DNA of 64,000 nucleotides from Variovorax sp. JS1663 (GTDB taxonomy: Bacteria; Pseudomonadota; Gammaproteobacteria; Burkholderiales; Burkholderiaceae_C), in NCBI RefSeq assembly GCF_002157355.1, contig NZ_LYMK01000014.1, forward strand, positions 1 through 64,000, read 5' to 3'. The notes beneath the pieces are model-generated. The model made no database searches, was not told the origin of the DNA, and was given only the letters and a program-made list of their open reading frames with translations. The position numbers and the translations under genes were made by a program. Shown in pieces: positions 1 to 8,935 of the stretch (its first letter is position 1; the number at the start of each line of letters is the position of its first letter).

Positions 1-114
1 GACGTCTGGGAGCACGCCTACTACATCGACTACCGCAACCTGCGCCCGAAGTTCGTGGAGACCTTCCTGGCCAAGCTGGTGAACTGGGACTTTGCCCAGA
101 AGAACTTCGGCTGA
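1..114 (+). CDS. sodB: Superoxide dismutase [Fe] SodB, C-terminal fragment
   Basis: Only the last 37 codons lie in the window; the gene begins upstream of base 1. The reading opens with [11 protein letters not shown], the C-terminal Fe/Mn superoxide dismutase signature in which the Asp and His (residues 1 and 5 of the fragment) are metal ligands, and closes with [10 protein letters not shown] before TGA. The enzyme dismutates superoxide in the cytoplasm. Iron is assumed from the overall SodB-like ending, but the metal cannot be proven from this fragment. A bidirectional-looking terminator follows 15 bases after the stop and separates it from the convergent DUF192 gene. Confidence 0.93.
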   Translation, partial: DVWEHAYYIDYRNLRPKFVETFLAKLVNWDFAQKNFG

Positions 115-128
115 CCGGTCGCAGCATG

Positions 129-158
129 AAAAAAGCCGACCTGCGGGCCGGCTTTTTT
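129..158. terminator. Intrinsic terminator shared by convergent sodB and DUF192 gene
   Basis: A short GC stem (AGCCG 134-138 with CGGCT 149-153) is flanked by six A on the left and six T on the right, so it can terminate transcription on both strands. It lies between the stop of sodB (114) and the stop of the convergent gene (176). Confidence 0.8.
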
Positions 159-175
159 CATGGGAAAGAGGGAGT

Positions 176-625
176 TCAGCGCCTGTTTGCGAACAGCTCT
201 CCGCCGAGCTTGGCGCCCTTTTTGATGTTCTTGCGGGTGAACCAGCCCTGGTTCATTTCGAGCACGAAGCGAACCGGCTCCTCCGAGCAATGGGAGTCGT
301 CGGTCATTGGCTTCATGTCCGCCAGATTGACGATGCGACCATCGTCGGCCACGAAGGCGGCGGTCAGCGGCAGCAGGGTGTTGCGCATCCAGAAGCACTG
401 GGTAGCCGGCTGCCCGAAGACGAAGATCATGCCTTCGGTCTGCGGCATTTCCTTGCGGAACATGAGCCCGATCTGGTGTTGCTCGGGCGTTTGGGCTACC
501 TGAGCATCGATCTGGTACATGCCGGCCGTCAGTTTCACCCGCGGCAACTGGGTCTGAGGTTCCTGGGCATGGGCGCAAGCCAATGAGGCCGACAGTGCGA
601 GCAGGGCGAGAAGACGCTGGAACAT
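176..625 (-). CDS. DUF192 family secreted protein
   Basis: A protein of 149 residues. The start is placed at the ATG that directly precedes a signal peptide (MFQRLLALLALSASLACAHA); an upstream in-frame ATG at 712 would put 29 polar residues ahead of it and is less likely. The body has the DUF192 (COG1430) hallmarks: an IGLMFR-EMP stretch, FVFGQ, a CFWMRNTLLPL motif, and an ADMKPMTDDSH region before a conserved EMNQGWF. The function of this family is not established. It probably acts in the periplasm, given the signal peptide. It is transcribed toward sodB and shares the terminator at 129-158. Confidence 0.85.
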   Translation of the reverse strand: MFQRLLALLALSASLACAHAQEPQTQLPRVKLTAGMYQIDAQVAQTPEQHQIGLMFRKEMPQTEGMIFVFGQPATQCFWMRNTLLPLTAAFVADDGRIVNLADMKPMTDDSHCSEEPVRFVLEMNQGWFTRKNIKKGAKLGGELFANRR

Positions 626-766
626 GAAGACGGTTTTCCGAACGCGGACGACGAGAAAGAAATAGGGATGCCCGCTGCTGCTGCGGGTACGCCAATGACC
701 GATATGCCGCAAAGCTTACATCCTAGAAAGCTGTCGTCGACCGGTCACGGTAAATTCCGGTAGACG

Positions 767-798
767 AAAAAAAAGCGCTCCAGAGGAACGCTTTTTTT
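767..798 (-). terminator. Intrinsic terminator of the small secreted protein gene
   Basis: The stem pairs AGCG (774-777) with CGCT (789-792) and TCC (779-781) with GGA (785-787) across one mismatch. It is flanked by A8 and T7. It follows the minus-strand gene at 814-1131 by 15 bases, where the A8 tract becomes the U tract of the transcript. Confidence 0.75.
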
Positions 799-813
799 GC
801 GTGGCGGCCCAGC

Positions 814-1131
814 TTACTGGGGCGTGCCGCCTTGAACCGGCACCGGCTTCTTGCCGCCGCCCTTGGCCGGACGACGTGCGTCGCGCGAGTCACGGCGAGC
901 CTGGGCAGCCTTGTCGGCGCCGGTCTTCGTCACGCCGCCGCTGCCTTCTGCCACGTTCTTTTGGTCACCGGCAGCTTCCTTCACCTGGCCGGCCGGACGC
1001 GCGGCCTTGCGCGCCTCGGCGCGGTCAGCTGCCTTGCCCTGGCCCTGCGGGTTGATTTCGGCGGGTTGGGTCTGAGCGAACGCGGCAGCGGCGAACAGGC
1101 CGGCAATCATCACTGCGAGAACTTTCTTCAT
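814..1131 (-). CDS. Small secreted Lys/Ala/Gly-rich protein of unknown function
   Basis: A protein of 105 residues, not recognised as a named family. It opens with a clear signal peptide (MKKVLAVMIAGLFAAAAFAQ), so the mature part of about 85 residues should be periplasmic or secreted. The mature sequence is low in complexity, rich in Ala, Lys, Arg, Gly and Gln, strongly basic, without Cys and probably disordered. Similar short basic signal-peptide proteins are common in Comamonadaceae and are usually annotated as hypothetical. The ORF has its own terminator and is divergent from icd. Confidence 0.7.
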   Translation of the reverse strand: MKKVLAVMIAGLFAAAAFAQTQPAEINPQGQGKAADRAEARKAARPAGQVKEAAGDQKNVAEGSGGVTKTGADKAAQARRDSRDARRPAKGGGKKPVPVQGGTPQ

Positions 1132-1325
1132 TACGGATTCCTCTTGTGGAGATGGTTTGAAAATGCCTCCCGGCCAGCAGAAGGTCAGCCAACAACGAGG
1201 GCTTCAGGGCCACGGTTGACAGAACCCTCGGGCTCCTCCGGTTGCATCTAAAATTCTACGGCTATTCAGCCGGCTGGAAACATAGTGTCTTCCTGCCTTC
1301 AAATCACCCCGGAGTTCCCGCTCTC

Positions 1326-2585
1326 ATGTCCAGCTATCAGCACATCAAAGTCCCGACCGAAGGGCAGAAGATCACGGTCAATGCCGACAATTCCCTGAAC
1401 GTGCCGGACCAGCCGATCATTCCCTTCATCGAGGGTGACGGCACAGGCCTCGACATCACGCCCGTGATGATCAAGGTGGTGGACGCGGCGGTGGCCAAGA
1501 CCTACGGCGGCAGGAAGAAGATCCAATGGATGGAGGTCTACGCCGGCGAGAAGTCGACCAAGGTGTACGGCCCGGACGTCTGGCTGCCAGAGGAGACGCT
1601 GCACGCGGTGCGCGAGTACGTGGTGTCGATCAAGGGCCCGCTCACCACCCCGGTCGGCGGCGGCATCCGTTCGCTGAACGTCGCACTGCGGCAGGAGCTT
1701 GACCTGTACGTTTGCCTGCGCCCCATCCAGTATTTCGAAGGCGTTCCCAGCCCGGTGAAGGAGCCGCAGAAGACCAACATGGTGATCTTCCGCGAGAACT
1801 CGGAAGACATCTATGCCGGCATCGAGTTCGAGGCCGAGAGCGACAAGGCCAAGAAGCTCATCAAGTTCCTGCAGGACGAGTTCGGCGTCAAGAAGATCCG
1901 CTTCCCCAATACCTCCGGCATCGGCATCAAGCCGGTTTCGCGCGAGGGCACCGAGCGCCTGGTGCGCAAGGCGATCCAGTACGCGATCGACAACGACAAG
2001 CCCAGCGTGACGCTTGTGCACAAGGGCAACATCATGAAGTTCACCGAAGGCGGCTTCCGTGATTGGGGCTACGGGCTGGCCGCCCGCGAGTTCGGGGCCG
2101 AGCTGATCGACGGCGGCCCGTGGATGAAGTTCAAGAATCCGAAGACCGGCAAGGACATCACGATCAAGGACTCGATCGCCGATGCTTTCCTGCAACAGAT
2201 CCTGCTGCGCCCGGCCGAATACAGCGTGATCGCCACCCTGAACTTGAACGGCGATTACGTCTCGGACGCCCTGGCCGCCCAGGTCGGCGGGATCGGGATC
2301 GCCCCGGGCGCCAACCTGAGCGACACGGTCGCCATGTTCGAGGCGACCCACGGCACGGCGCCCAAGTACGCCGGCAAGGACTACGTCAATCCCGGCTCCG
2401 AAATACTCTCGGCCGAGATGATGCTACGCCACATGGGCTGGACCGAGGCCGCCGACCTGATCATCAGTTCGATGGAAAAGTCCATCGTCAGCAAGAAGGT
2501 GACCTACGACTTCGCCCGCCTGATGGACGGGGCCACTCAAGTGAGCTGCTCGGGGTTCGGCCAAGTCATGATCGACAACATGTGA
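1326..2585 (+). CDS. icd: NADP-dependent isocitrate dehydrogenase
   Basis: Converts isocitrate and NADP+ to 2-oxoglutarate, CO2 and NADPH in the TCA cycle. The 419 residues match the usual length of the E. coli-type enzyme (about 416). Visible features are the N-terminal EGDGTG motif, GGGIRSLN with the regulatory Ser at about residue 116 (the residue phosphorylated by AceK in E. coli), and [11 protein letters not shown], whose Lys-Tyr pair marks NADP rather than NAD use. The start at 1326 is chosen because GGAG at 1311-1314 sits 11 bases upstream and the protein then begins [10 protein letters not shown] like its relatives; an earlier in-frame ATG at 1242 would add 28 atypical residues. The gene stands alone with its own terminator. 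Confidence 0.97.
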   Translation: MSSYQHIKVPTEGQKITVNADNSLNVPDQPIIPFIEGDGTGLDITPVMIKVVDAAVAKTYGGRKKIQWMEVYAGEKSTKVYGPDVWLPEETLHAVREYVVSIKGPLTTPVGGGIRSLNVALRQELDLYVCLRPIQYFEGVPSPVKEPQKTNMVIFRENSEDIYAGIEFEAESDKAKKLIKFLQDEFGVKKIRFPNTSGIGIKPVSREGTERLVRKAIQYAIDNDKPSVTLVHKGNIMKFTEGGFRDWGYGLAAREFGAELIDGGPWMKFKNPKTGKDITIKDSIADAFLQQILLRPAEYSVIATLNLNGDYVSDALAAQVGGIGIAPGANLSDTVAMFEATHGTAPKYAGKDYVNPGSEILSAEMMLRHMGWTEAADLIISSMEKSIVSKKVTYDFARLMDGATQVSCSGFGQVMIDNM

Positions 2586-2622
2586 GGCGGTCTGCCAAGC
2601 GTCTGACGGCGCTTCCTCCGCC

Positions 2623-2657
2623 AAGCCCCGGTTCCACAAGGCGCCGGGGCTTTTTTT
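2623..2657 (+). terminator. Strong intrinsic terminator of icd
   Basis: A perfect 8-bp GC stem (AGCCCCGG 2624-2631 with CCGGGGCT 2644-2651) is followed by a run of T from 2651 to 2657. It sits 38 bases after the icd stop. Confidence 0.9.
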
Positions 2658-2814
2658 CCGTAACGGGAGGCGCAAAATCGAACGGCGGGGCACGCTGCTT
2701 GCATGTGCGCCTGCGGCGCCTTTGTGCGGTCGCCGTCTTGAATGTCACAAAGCTGCCACCAGTTGTCCGAGCACGGCCACTGCAAGCGGCGGTCGGCTCG
2801 ATAAAATGAAATTC

Positions 2815-3174
2815 ATGGCTACGAAAATCCCCTCGACTCCGCCCACGCCGCCGGCCGTGAAGCCGGGGCGGGATGACGGCGATGCGGTCGTGATCGAGCG
2901 GCGCCCGCAGAAAACCGCGCCGCCGCAGATGTATCAGGTGGTGATGCTGAACGACGACTACACGCCCATGGAATTCGTGGTGGTCGTGATCCAGGAGTTC
3001 TTCAACAAAGACCGGGAAACCGCCACCCAGATCATGCTCAAGATCCATCTCGACGGGCGAGGCGTCTGCGGCGTTTATTCACGCGACATGGCAGCCACGA
3101 AGGTCAATCAGGTGATGGAGGCGGCCCACCAGGCGGGGCACCCTCTGCAGTGCGTCAGTGAACCGGTTGAATAA
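2815..3174 (+). CDS. clpS: ATP-dependent Clp protease adaptor ClpS
   Basis: A small cytoplasmic adaptor that binds N-degron substrates and delivers them to ClpAP. From the chosen start the protein has 119 residues: a flexible Pro-rich N-terminus, then the ClpS core with [11 protein letters not shown] (the substrate-binding pocket residues) and [13 protein letters not shown]. Two in-frame ATGs are close together (2806 and 2815). The second, giving MATKIP, is preferred because relatives begin this way, but neither has a strong ribosome binding site. The partner clpA follows after 54 bases on the same strand. Confidence 0.95.
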   Translation: MATKIPSTPPTPPAVKPGRDDGDAVVIERRPQKTAPPQMYQVVMLNDDYTPMEFVVVVIQEFFNKDRETATQIMLKIHLDGRGVCGVYSRDMAATKVNQVMEAAHQAGHPLQCVSEPVE

Positions 3175-3228
3175 ATCGCGCTCCAACCCATCTGAGAATT
3201 TATTTACAGCAAAGCCAAAGGAAATCAC

Positions 3229-5547
3229 ATGATTGCCCAGGAACTGGAAGTCAGCTTGCACATGGCTTTTGTGGAAGCCAGGCAGCAACGGCACGAGTTC
3301 ATCACGGTAGAGCATCTCTTGCTCGCTTTGCTGGACAACCCGAGCGCCGCCGAAGTTCTGCGCGCCTGCTCGGCCAACGTCGACGACCTGCGCGCGTCGC
3401 TCACCAACTTCATCAAGGACAACACGCCCCAGGTGGCGGGAACCGACGACGTGGACACCCAGCCCACGCTCGGCTTCCAGCGCGTGATCCAGCGCGCCAT
3501 CATGCATGTGCAGTCCACCGGCAACGGCAAGAAGGAAGTCACCGGCGCGAACGTTCTGGTCGCGATCTTCGGCGAGAAGGACTCCCACGCCGTCTACTAC
3601 CTGCACCAGCAGGGCGTGACCCGCCTGGACGTGGTGAACTTCATCGCCCACGGCATCAAGAAGAGCGACCCCCCGGAAGCGGCCAAGAGCAGCGGCGAAT
3701 CCGCATCCGAGGGCGAAGAGGGCGGCGGCGAGAAGAACGAGAAGTCCTCCCCGCTCGAGCAGTTTACCCAGAACCTCAACCAGATGGCCAAGGACGGCAA
3801 GATCGATCCGCTGATCGGCCGCGAGTACGAGGTCGAGCGCGTGATCCAGATCCTGTGCCGCCGGCGCAAGAACAATCCGCTGCTGGTGGGCGAGGCCGGC
3901 GTCGGAAAGACGGCGATCGCCGAAGGCCTGGCTTGGCGCATCACGCAGGGTGATGTGCCGGAGATCCTGGCCGAATCCTTCGTGTACTCGCTCGACATGG
4001 GCGCGCTGCTGGCCGGCACCAAGTACCGCGGCGACTTCGAGCAGCGCCTGAAGGGCGTTCTCAAGTCCCTCAAGGACAAGCCGAACGCGATCCTCTTCAT
4101 CGACGAGATCCACACGCTGATCGGCGCCGGCGCCGCCTCGGGCGGCACGCTGGACGCATCGAACCTGCTGAAGCCCGCGCTGTCCAGCGGCCAGCTCAAG
4201 TGCATCGGCGCCACCACCTTCACCGAGTACCGCGGCATCTTCGAGAAGGATGCGGCCCTGTCGCGTCGCTTCCAGAAGGTCGATGTGGTCGAGCCGACGG
4301 TGCAGGAGACAGTCGACATCCTCAAGGGCCTGAAGTCGCGCTTCGAGGAGCACCATGGCGTGAAGTACGGCCCTGCGGCGCTGCAGGCCGCAGCCGAGCT
4401 CAGCGCCAAGTACATCAACGACCGCCACCTGCCCGACAAGGCCATCGACGTGATCGACGAGGCCGGCGCGTCGCAGCGCATCCTGCCTGCGAACAAGCGC
4501 AAGAAGACCATCGGCAAGAGCGAAGTCGAGGAAATCGTCGCGAAGATAGCGCGCATTCCCCCGGCCAACGTGTCGAACGACGACCGCGGCAAGCTGCAGA
4601 ACATCGAGCGCGACCTCAAGAGCGTGGTGTTCGGCCAGGACAAGGCGCTTGAGGTACTGGCCTCGTCCGTCAAGATGGCGCGTTCGGGCCTCGGCCGGGA
4701 CGACAAGCCGATCGGTTCGTTCCTGTTCAGCGGTCCCACCGGCGTCGGCAAGACCGAGGCGGCGAAGCAGCTGGCCTACATCATGGGCATCGAGCTGATC
4801 CGCTTCGACATGTCCGAGTACATGGAGCGCCATGCGGTGAGCCGCCTGATCGGCGCGCCGCCCGGCTACGTCGGCTTCGACCAGGGTGGCCTCCTGACCG
4901 AGGCGATCACGAAGAAGCCGCACGCGGTGCTCCTGCTCGACGAGATCGAGAAGGCGCATCCGGACATCTTCAACGTCCTGCTGCAGGTGATGGACCATGG
5001 CACGCTGACGGACAACAACGGTCGCAAGGCCGACTTCCGCAACGTGATCATCGTCATGACGACCAACGCGGGCGCCGAGACGATGAACAAGTCGACCATC
5101 GGCTTCACCAATCCGCGCCAGGCCGGCGACGAGATGGGCGACATCAAGCGCCTGTTCACGCCGGAGTTCCGCAACCGCCTGGACGCGATCGTGAGCTTCA
5201 AGTCGCTGGACGAGCAGATCATCCTCCGCGTGGTCGACAAGTTCCTGCTGCAGCTGGAGACGCAACTGGCCGAGAAGAAGGTGGACGTCACGTTCACCGA
5301 CGTCCTGCGCAAGCACCTGGCGAAGAAGGGCTTCGATCCGCTGATGGGCGCGCGGCCGATGCAGCGCCTGATCCAGGACACGATCCGCCGCGCCCTGGCC
5401 GACGAGTTGCTGTTCGGACGCCTGCAGGACGGCGGCCGTCTGACGGTGGACCTCGACGACAAGGAAGAGGTGCAGCTGGACATCCAGCCCCTGCCGAAGA
5501 AGGAAGGGCGTTCCAAGCCCGAAGCGGAAGAGGCCGCCACGGGCTGA
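3229..5547 (+). CDS. clpA: ATP-dependent Clp protease ATP-binding subunit ClpA
   Basis: The hexameric AAA+ unfoldase that feeds substrates to ClpP. The 772 residues match the family. The order is: a double Clp N-domain (about 1-140) beginning [18 protein letters not shown], an acidic Gly/Ser/Glu linker (about 150-175), the first AAA module with Walker A GEAGVGKT at 221-228 and sensor [11 protein letters not shown], and the second AAA module with Walker A GPTGVGKT at 502-509 and [11 protein letters not shown]. The C-terminus includes [13 protein letters not shown], as in the D2 small domain. It is paired with clpS and ends at a strong terminator. Confidence 0.98.
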   Translation: MIAQELEVSLHMAFVEARQQRHEFITVEHLLLALLDNPSAAEVLRACSANVDDLRASLTNFIKDNTPQVAGTDDVDTQPTLGFQRVIQRAIMHVQSTGNGKKEVTGANVLVAIFGEKDSHAVYYLHQQGVTRLDVVNFIAHGIKKSDPPEAAKSSGESASEGEEGGGEKNEKSSPLEQFTQNLNQMAKDGKIDPLIGREYEVERVIQILCRRRKNNPLLVGEAGVGKTAIAEGLAWRITQGDVPEILAESFVYSLDMGALLAGTKYRGDFEQRLKGVLKSLKDKPNAILFIDEIHTLIGAGAASGGTLDASNLLKPALSSGQLKCIGATTFTEYRGIFEKDAALSRRFQKVDVVEPTVQETVDILKGLKSRFEEHHGVKYGPAALQAAAELSAKYINDRHLPDKAIDVIDEAGASQRILPANKRKKTIGKSEVEEIVAKIARIPPANVSNDDRGKLQNIERDLKSVVFGQDKALEVLASSVKMARSGLGRDDKPIGSFLFSGPTGVGKTEAAKQLAYIMGIELIRFDMSEYMERHAVSRLIGAPPGYVGFDQGGLLTEAITKKPHAVLLLDEIEKAHPDIFNVLLQVMDHGTLTDNNGRKADFRNVIIVMTTNAGAETMNKSTIGFTNPRQAGDEMGDIKRLFTPEFRNRLDAIVSFKSLDEQIILRVVDKFLLQLETQLAEKKVDVTFTDVLRKHLAKKGFDPLMGARPMQRLIQDTIRRALADELLFGRLQDGGRLTVDLDDKEEVQLDIQPLPKKEGRSKPEAEEAATG

Positions 5548-5574
5548 CCCGCAGGCTGCAAGCTTCTTCACGCC

Positions 5575-5609
5575 AGGCCGGTAGCATTCGCGCTACCGGC
5601 CTTTTTCTT
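5575..5609 (+). terminator. Strong intrinsic terminator of clpA
   Basis: A perfect 11-bp stem (AGGCCGGTAGC 5575-5585 with GCTACCGGCCT 5592-5602) with a 6-base loop is followed by TTTTTCTTT. It lies 28 bases after the clpA stop and just upstream of the next gene. Confidence 0.93.
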
Positions 5610-5624
5610 TGACCCCCCTTTCCC

Positions 5625-7082
5625 TTGATCCTCCCCGAGCTCAGCCACGAATGGAAGACCGGCCTCTCCCTCGCCTGGAGTGGCTACATCGCGGTGCTTT
5701 CCGTCTGGATCGTGATGCAGAAGCGAGCGCCGGTCTCGACGATGAGCTGGATCCTCTCGCTCGCGTTGCTGCCTTTCGCGGGTTTCCTCATCTACTACTT
5801 CCTCGGGCCGCAGCGGCTGAAGAAGCAGCGTCTCAAGCGGCTGCGCAGCCGCGCCATCGCCCAAGCGCCTGCCGACGTGGCCAGCTTGCGCGAGGCGGCC
5901 GAACGGGCGCCGCCCGCGCTGCGGCAGATGGCCGCGCTCGGCACGGCCGCCTGCGGTCTGCCGGTGTCGACCGCGACGTCCGCGGTGCTGCTGTCCGGCG
6001 GCGCCTCCACCTTCGATGCCATCTTCGAGGCGATCCGCCGGGCGCGTGATCACATCCACCTCGAGTACTACATCTTCGAGCCCGACAGGACGGGCACCGC
6101 ACTGCGCGACCTGCTCATCGAGCGTGCCCGCGAGGGCGTCACGGTGCGCCTGCTGCTGGACGCGCTGGGTTCCAAGCGCATCGGCCGCCGTTTCATGGCA
6201 CCCATGCTGGCGGCCGGTATCGAGGTGGCGCTGTTCCACGACACCCGCATCGGCCGGCGGCTGCGGCCGGTCACCAACTACCGCACCCACCGCAAGATCG
6301 TGGTGTGCGATGGCCGCATCGGCTTCACCGGCGGCGTCAACATCACGGACGAGGAAGACCGCCGGATCCGCCCCGATGCCTACCATGACGCCCACCTTCG
6401 CATCGAGGGCAGCGCCGTGCGCTGGCTGCAGACCACTTTCCTCGAGGACTGGACCTACGCCACCGGCGAGGCCCCGCGCCGCCTCAACGAGACCCTCGAC
6501 GCCCTGCTGCCGCGCCTGCCGGCGCACGAGAGCGCCGGCGACATTCCCGTGCAGATCGTCACCAGCGGCCCCGACAGCGCCCTCGAGGCCATCCATCGCG
6601 TGCACGTCGCGGCCATCCACTCGGCGTCGCAGCGCGCGTGGCTTACCACGCCGTATTTCGTCCCGGGCGAGCCGGCCCTGATGGCGCTGACCAGCGCGGC
6701 GCTGCGCGGCGTCGACGTGCGTCTGCTGGTGCCTCGCCGCAGCGACTCGCTGATCGTGAGCGCCGCGGCGCGTTCCTACTACGACGAGCTGATGGCGGCC
6801 GGCGTCAAGATCTGGGAGTACAAGGCGCGCATGCTGCACTCCAAGACGCTGGTGGTGGACGACCATTGCGCGATGATCGGCACCGCCAACTTCGACAACC
6901 GCAGCTTCCGGCTCAACTTCGAGGTGTGCGCGGTGATCTACGGCCCGGCACTCGCCCGGCCGCTTGCAGCCCAGTTCGAGACCGACCTGCAAAGCGCCGC
7001 GCAGGTGCGGCACCCGCGGCGCCAGCCCTTCGTGCGCCGGCTCGGCGATGCCACGGCGCGCCTGTTCTCGCCGCTGCTCTAG
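5625..7082 (+). CDS. cls: Cardiolipin synthase (phospholipase D family)
   Basis: Condenses two phosphatidylglycerols (or equivalent) into cardiolipin at the inner membrane. The 485 residues match the ClsA-type length. There are two N-terminal membrane segments (about 13-31 and 40-62), then two HKD active-site motifs: HRKIVVCD starting at about H222 and HSKTLVVDD starting at about H405, each followed by the expected GGVN or GTANFDNRSF. The start is the TTG at 5625, the only start that keeps both membrane segments; no strong ribosome binding site is visible, so the exact start is less certain. It lies alone between the clpA terminator and sbcB. Confidence 0.9.
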   Translation: MILPELSHEWKTGLSLAWSGYIAVLSVWIVMQKRAPVSTMSWILSLALLPFAGFLIYYFLGPQRLKKQRLKRLRSRAIAQAPADVASLREAAERAPPALRQMAALGTAACGLPVSTATSAVLLSGGASTFDAIFEAIRRARDHIHLEYYIFEPDRTGTALRDLLIERAREGVTVRLLLDALGSKRIGRRFMAPMLAAGIEVALFHDTRIGRRLRPVTNYRTHRKIVVCDGRIGFTGGVNITDEEDRRIRPDAYHDAHLRIEGSAVRWLQTTFLEDWTYATGEAPRRLNETLDALLPRLPAHESAGDIPVQIVTSGPDSALEAIHRVHVAAIHSASQRAWLTTPYFVPGEPALMALTSAALRGVDVRLLVPRRSDSLIVSAAARSYYDELMAAGVKIWEYKARMLHSKTLVVDDHCAMIGTANFDNRSFRLNFEVCAVIYGPALARPLAAQFETDLQSAAQVRHPRRQPFVRRLGDATARLFSPLL

Positions 7083-7138
7083 GATCGGGCGGCCTGCACC
7101 AACGAACGCAAAAAAGGAAAAGGGAGGAAAGCACTCTG

Positions 7139-8581
7139 ATGATCCAGCAAACATTTCTCTGGCACGACTACGAAACCTTCGGCGCCGTGCCGCGCCGCGA
7201 CCGGCCCGCGCAGTTCGCCGCCATCCGCACCGACGCCGAGCTCAACGAGATCGGCGAGCCGCTGATGATCTACTGCAAGCCCGCGCCGGACTACCTGCCG
7301 AGCCCGGAGGCGTGCCTCATCACCGGCATCACGCCCCAGCTGTGCCTGGAGCGCGGCTTGCCCGAGCACGAGTTTGCCGCGCGGATCGAGGCGGCCTTCT
7401 CCCAGCCCGGCACCATCGGCGTGGGCTACAACACGATCCGCTTCGACGACGAGGTGACGCGCTTCCTGTTCTGGCGCAACCTCATCGATCCTTACGCGCG
7501 CGAGTGGCAGAACGACTGCGGCCGCTGGGACCTGCTCGACGTGGTGCGCCTGTGCTATGCGCTGCGGCCCGACGGCATCGAGTGGCCGAAGAAGGAGGAC
7601 GGCACCCAGAGCTTCAAGCTCGAGGACCTGGCGCGTGCCAACGGCCTGCTGCACGAATCGGCCCACGATGCCCTGTCCGACGTGCGCGCAACCATCGCGC
7701 TGGCGCGCTTGATCCGCACGCGCCAGCCCAGGCTTTTCGACTTCGCGCTGGGCCTGCACAAGAAAGACCGCGTCGCCAGCGAGCTGGGCCTGCCGGCCAC
7801 GCGCGAGTCGGCACGGCCCTTCCTGCACGTCTCCGGCATGTTCCCGGCCGAGCGCGGCTGCCTGGCCGTGATGTGGCCGCTGGCGAGCCATCCCACCAAC
7901 AAGAACGAGCTGCTCGCCTGGGACTTGGCGCACGACCCCAGCGAGCTGCGCGACCTCGACGTGGCCACGCTGCGCCTGCGCCTGTTCACGCGCACGGCCG
8001 ATCTGCCGGAGGGCGTGCTGCGCCTGCCGGTGAAGGGCGTGCACCTCAACAAGTCGCCGATGGTCGTCGGCAACCTCAAGACCCTGGCGCCGGCGATGGC
8101 CGCACGATGGCGCATCGACGTCGAGCAGGCGATGCGCCATGCCGAGCTGGCCGCCGCCTTGCCTGACATGAGCGCGATCTGGCCGCAGGTCTACGAGCGG
8201 CCGCGCGAAGCGACGCCCGATGTCGACGAAGACCTCTACGGCGGCTTCGTCGGCAATGGCGACCGCCGCCGGCTCACGCAGCTGCGCGCCCTGTCGCCGG
8301 ACGAGCTGGCGCGCTCGCGTACCGGCTTCGACGATCCTCGGCTGGAGGAACTGGTGTTCCGCTACCGCGCACGCAATTTTTCCGACACACTCGAGGCCGC
8401 GGATGCCGAGCGCTGGGAGGCGCACCGTGCCGCGCGTCTGCTCGAAGGCGAGGGCGGGGCGCGCAACGTGGACCAGCTCTTCGCCGAGATCGATGCCCTG
8501 GCCGAAACGGCCGACGAGCGCGGCGAGGAAATCCTGGGCGCGCTCTACGAATACGCGGAGGCGATCGCGCCCACCGCCTGA
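7139..8581 (+). CDS. sbcB: Exonuclease I
   Basis: A 3'-to-5' single-strand DNA exonuclease used in recombination and mismatch repair. From the ATG at 7139 the protein has 480 residues (E. coli about 475). The DEDD active-site box DYETFG is at residues 10-15, followed by GYNTIRFDDEVTR and a later HDALSDVRAT segment typical of the DEDDh family. The C-terminal part carries the ExoI-specific SH3-like and helical regions. An AGGGAGGAAA ribosome binding site (7121-7130) lies 8-12 bases before the ATG and settles the start. Confidence 0.95.
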   Translation: MIQQTFLWHDYETFGAVPRRDRPAQFAAIRTDAELNEIGEPLMIYCKPAPDYLPSPEACLITGITPQLCLERGLPEHEFAARIEAAFSQPGTIGVGYNTIRFDDEVTRFLFWRNLIDPYAREWQNDCGRWDLLDVVRLCYALRPDGIEWPKKEDGTQSFKLEDLARANGLLHESAHDALSDVRATIALARLIRTRQPRLFDFALGLHKKDRVASELGLPATRESARPFLHVSGMFPAERGCLAVMWPLASHPTNKNELLAWDLAHDPSELRDLDVATLRLRLFTRTADLPEGVLRLPVKGVHLNKSPMVVGNLKTLAPAMAARWRIDVEQAMRHAELAAALPDMSAIWPQVYERPREATPDVDEDLYGGFVGNGDRRRLTQLRALSPDELARSRTGFDDPRLEELVFRYRARNFSDTLEAADAERWEAHRAARLLEGEGGARNVDQLFAEIDALAETADERGEEILGALYEYAEAIAPTA

Positions 8582-8617
8582 GGAAAGGAGGCATCCATGC
8601 CTGTTGGAGGAGACCCC

Positions 8618-8914
8618 ATGATTCTCGTGACCGGAGACATCGTCGCCAGACCAGATACGCTGGACCGGGTGCTCGCCCTGAGCCTGGAGCACGTGCGCCG
8701 CTCGCGTGCGGAACCCGGCTGCATCTCGCATGCGGTGCACCGGGACGAGGAGAACGCGCTGCGCCTCGTCTTCGTCGAGCAGTGGAGCGATCGCACGGCG
8801 CTGCTCGCGCATTTCGCCGTGCCGGCCTCGCGCGCTTTCGCCAAGGCCGTCGGTGGCCTGGCGGCGCAGGCGCCGACTCTGCAGATCTACGACGCCCAGC
8901 CAGTTCAGCTTTGA
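8618..8914 (+). CDS. Antibiotic biosynthesis monooxygenase (ABM) family protein
   Basis: A short dimeric ferredoxin-like-fold protein (98 residues from this start) of the ABM/quinol monooxygenase family. It shows the MILVTGDI first strand, an SLEHVRRSRAEPGCISHAV segment, and FVEQWSDRTALLAHF, which is the usual W-x-S/D-x-x-A-L-x-x-H block. Two ATGs each have a ribosome binding site: 8597 (preceded by AAGGAGG) and 8618 (preceded by GGAGGAGA). The later one is chosen because the fold starts at MILVTG, but 8597 is possible and would add 7 residues. The substrate is unknown. Confidence 0.8.
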   Translation: MILVTGDIVARPDTLDRVLALSLEHVRRSRAEPGCISHAVHRDEENALRLVFVEQWSDRTALLAHFAVPASRAFAKAVGGLAAQAPTLQIYDAQPVQL

Positions 8915-8935
8915 GCGGACGCGGTTGCGTTTCGC

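Noticed and set aside
1216..1254. TTGACA (1216-1221) and TAAAAT (1249-1254) upstream of icd as a sigma-70 promoter
   Set aside because: The spacing is 27 bases, too long for sigma-70; no consistent pair was found, so no icd promoter is listed.
3079..5571. 830-residue open frame on the minus strand opposite clpA
   Set aside because: It is a shadow of clpA caused by high GC; it has no ribosome binding site, its composition is Arg/His/Leu-rich and clpA itself is unmistakable.
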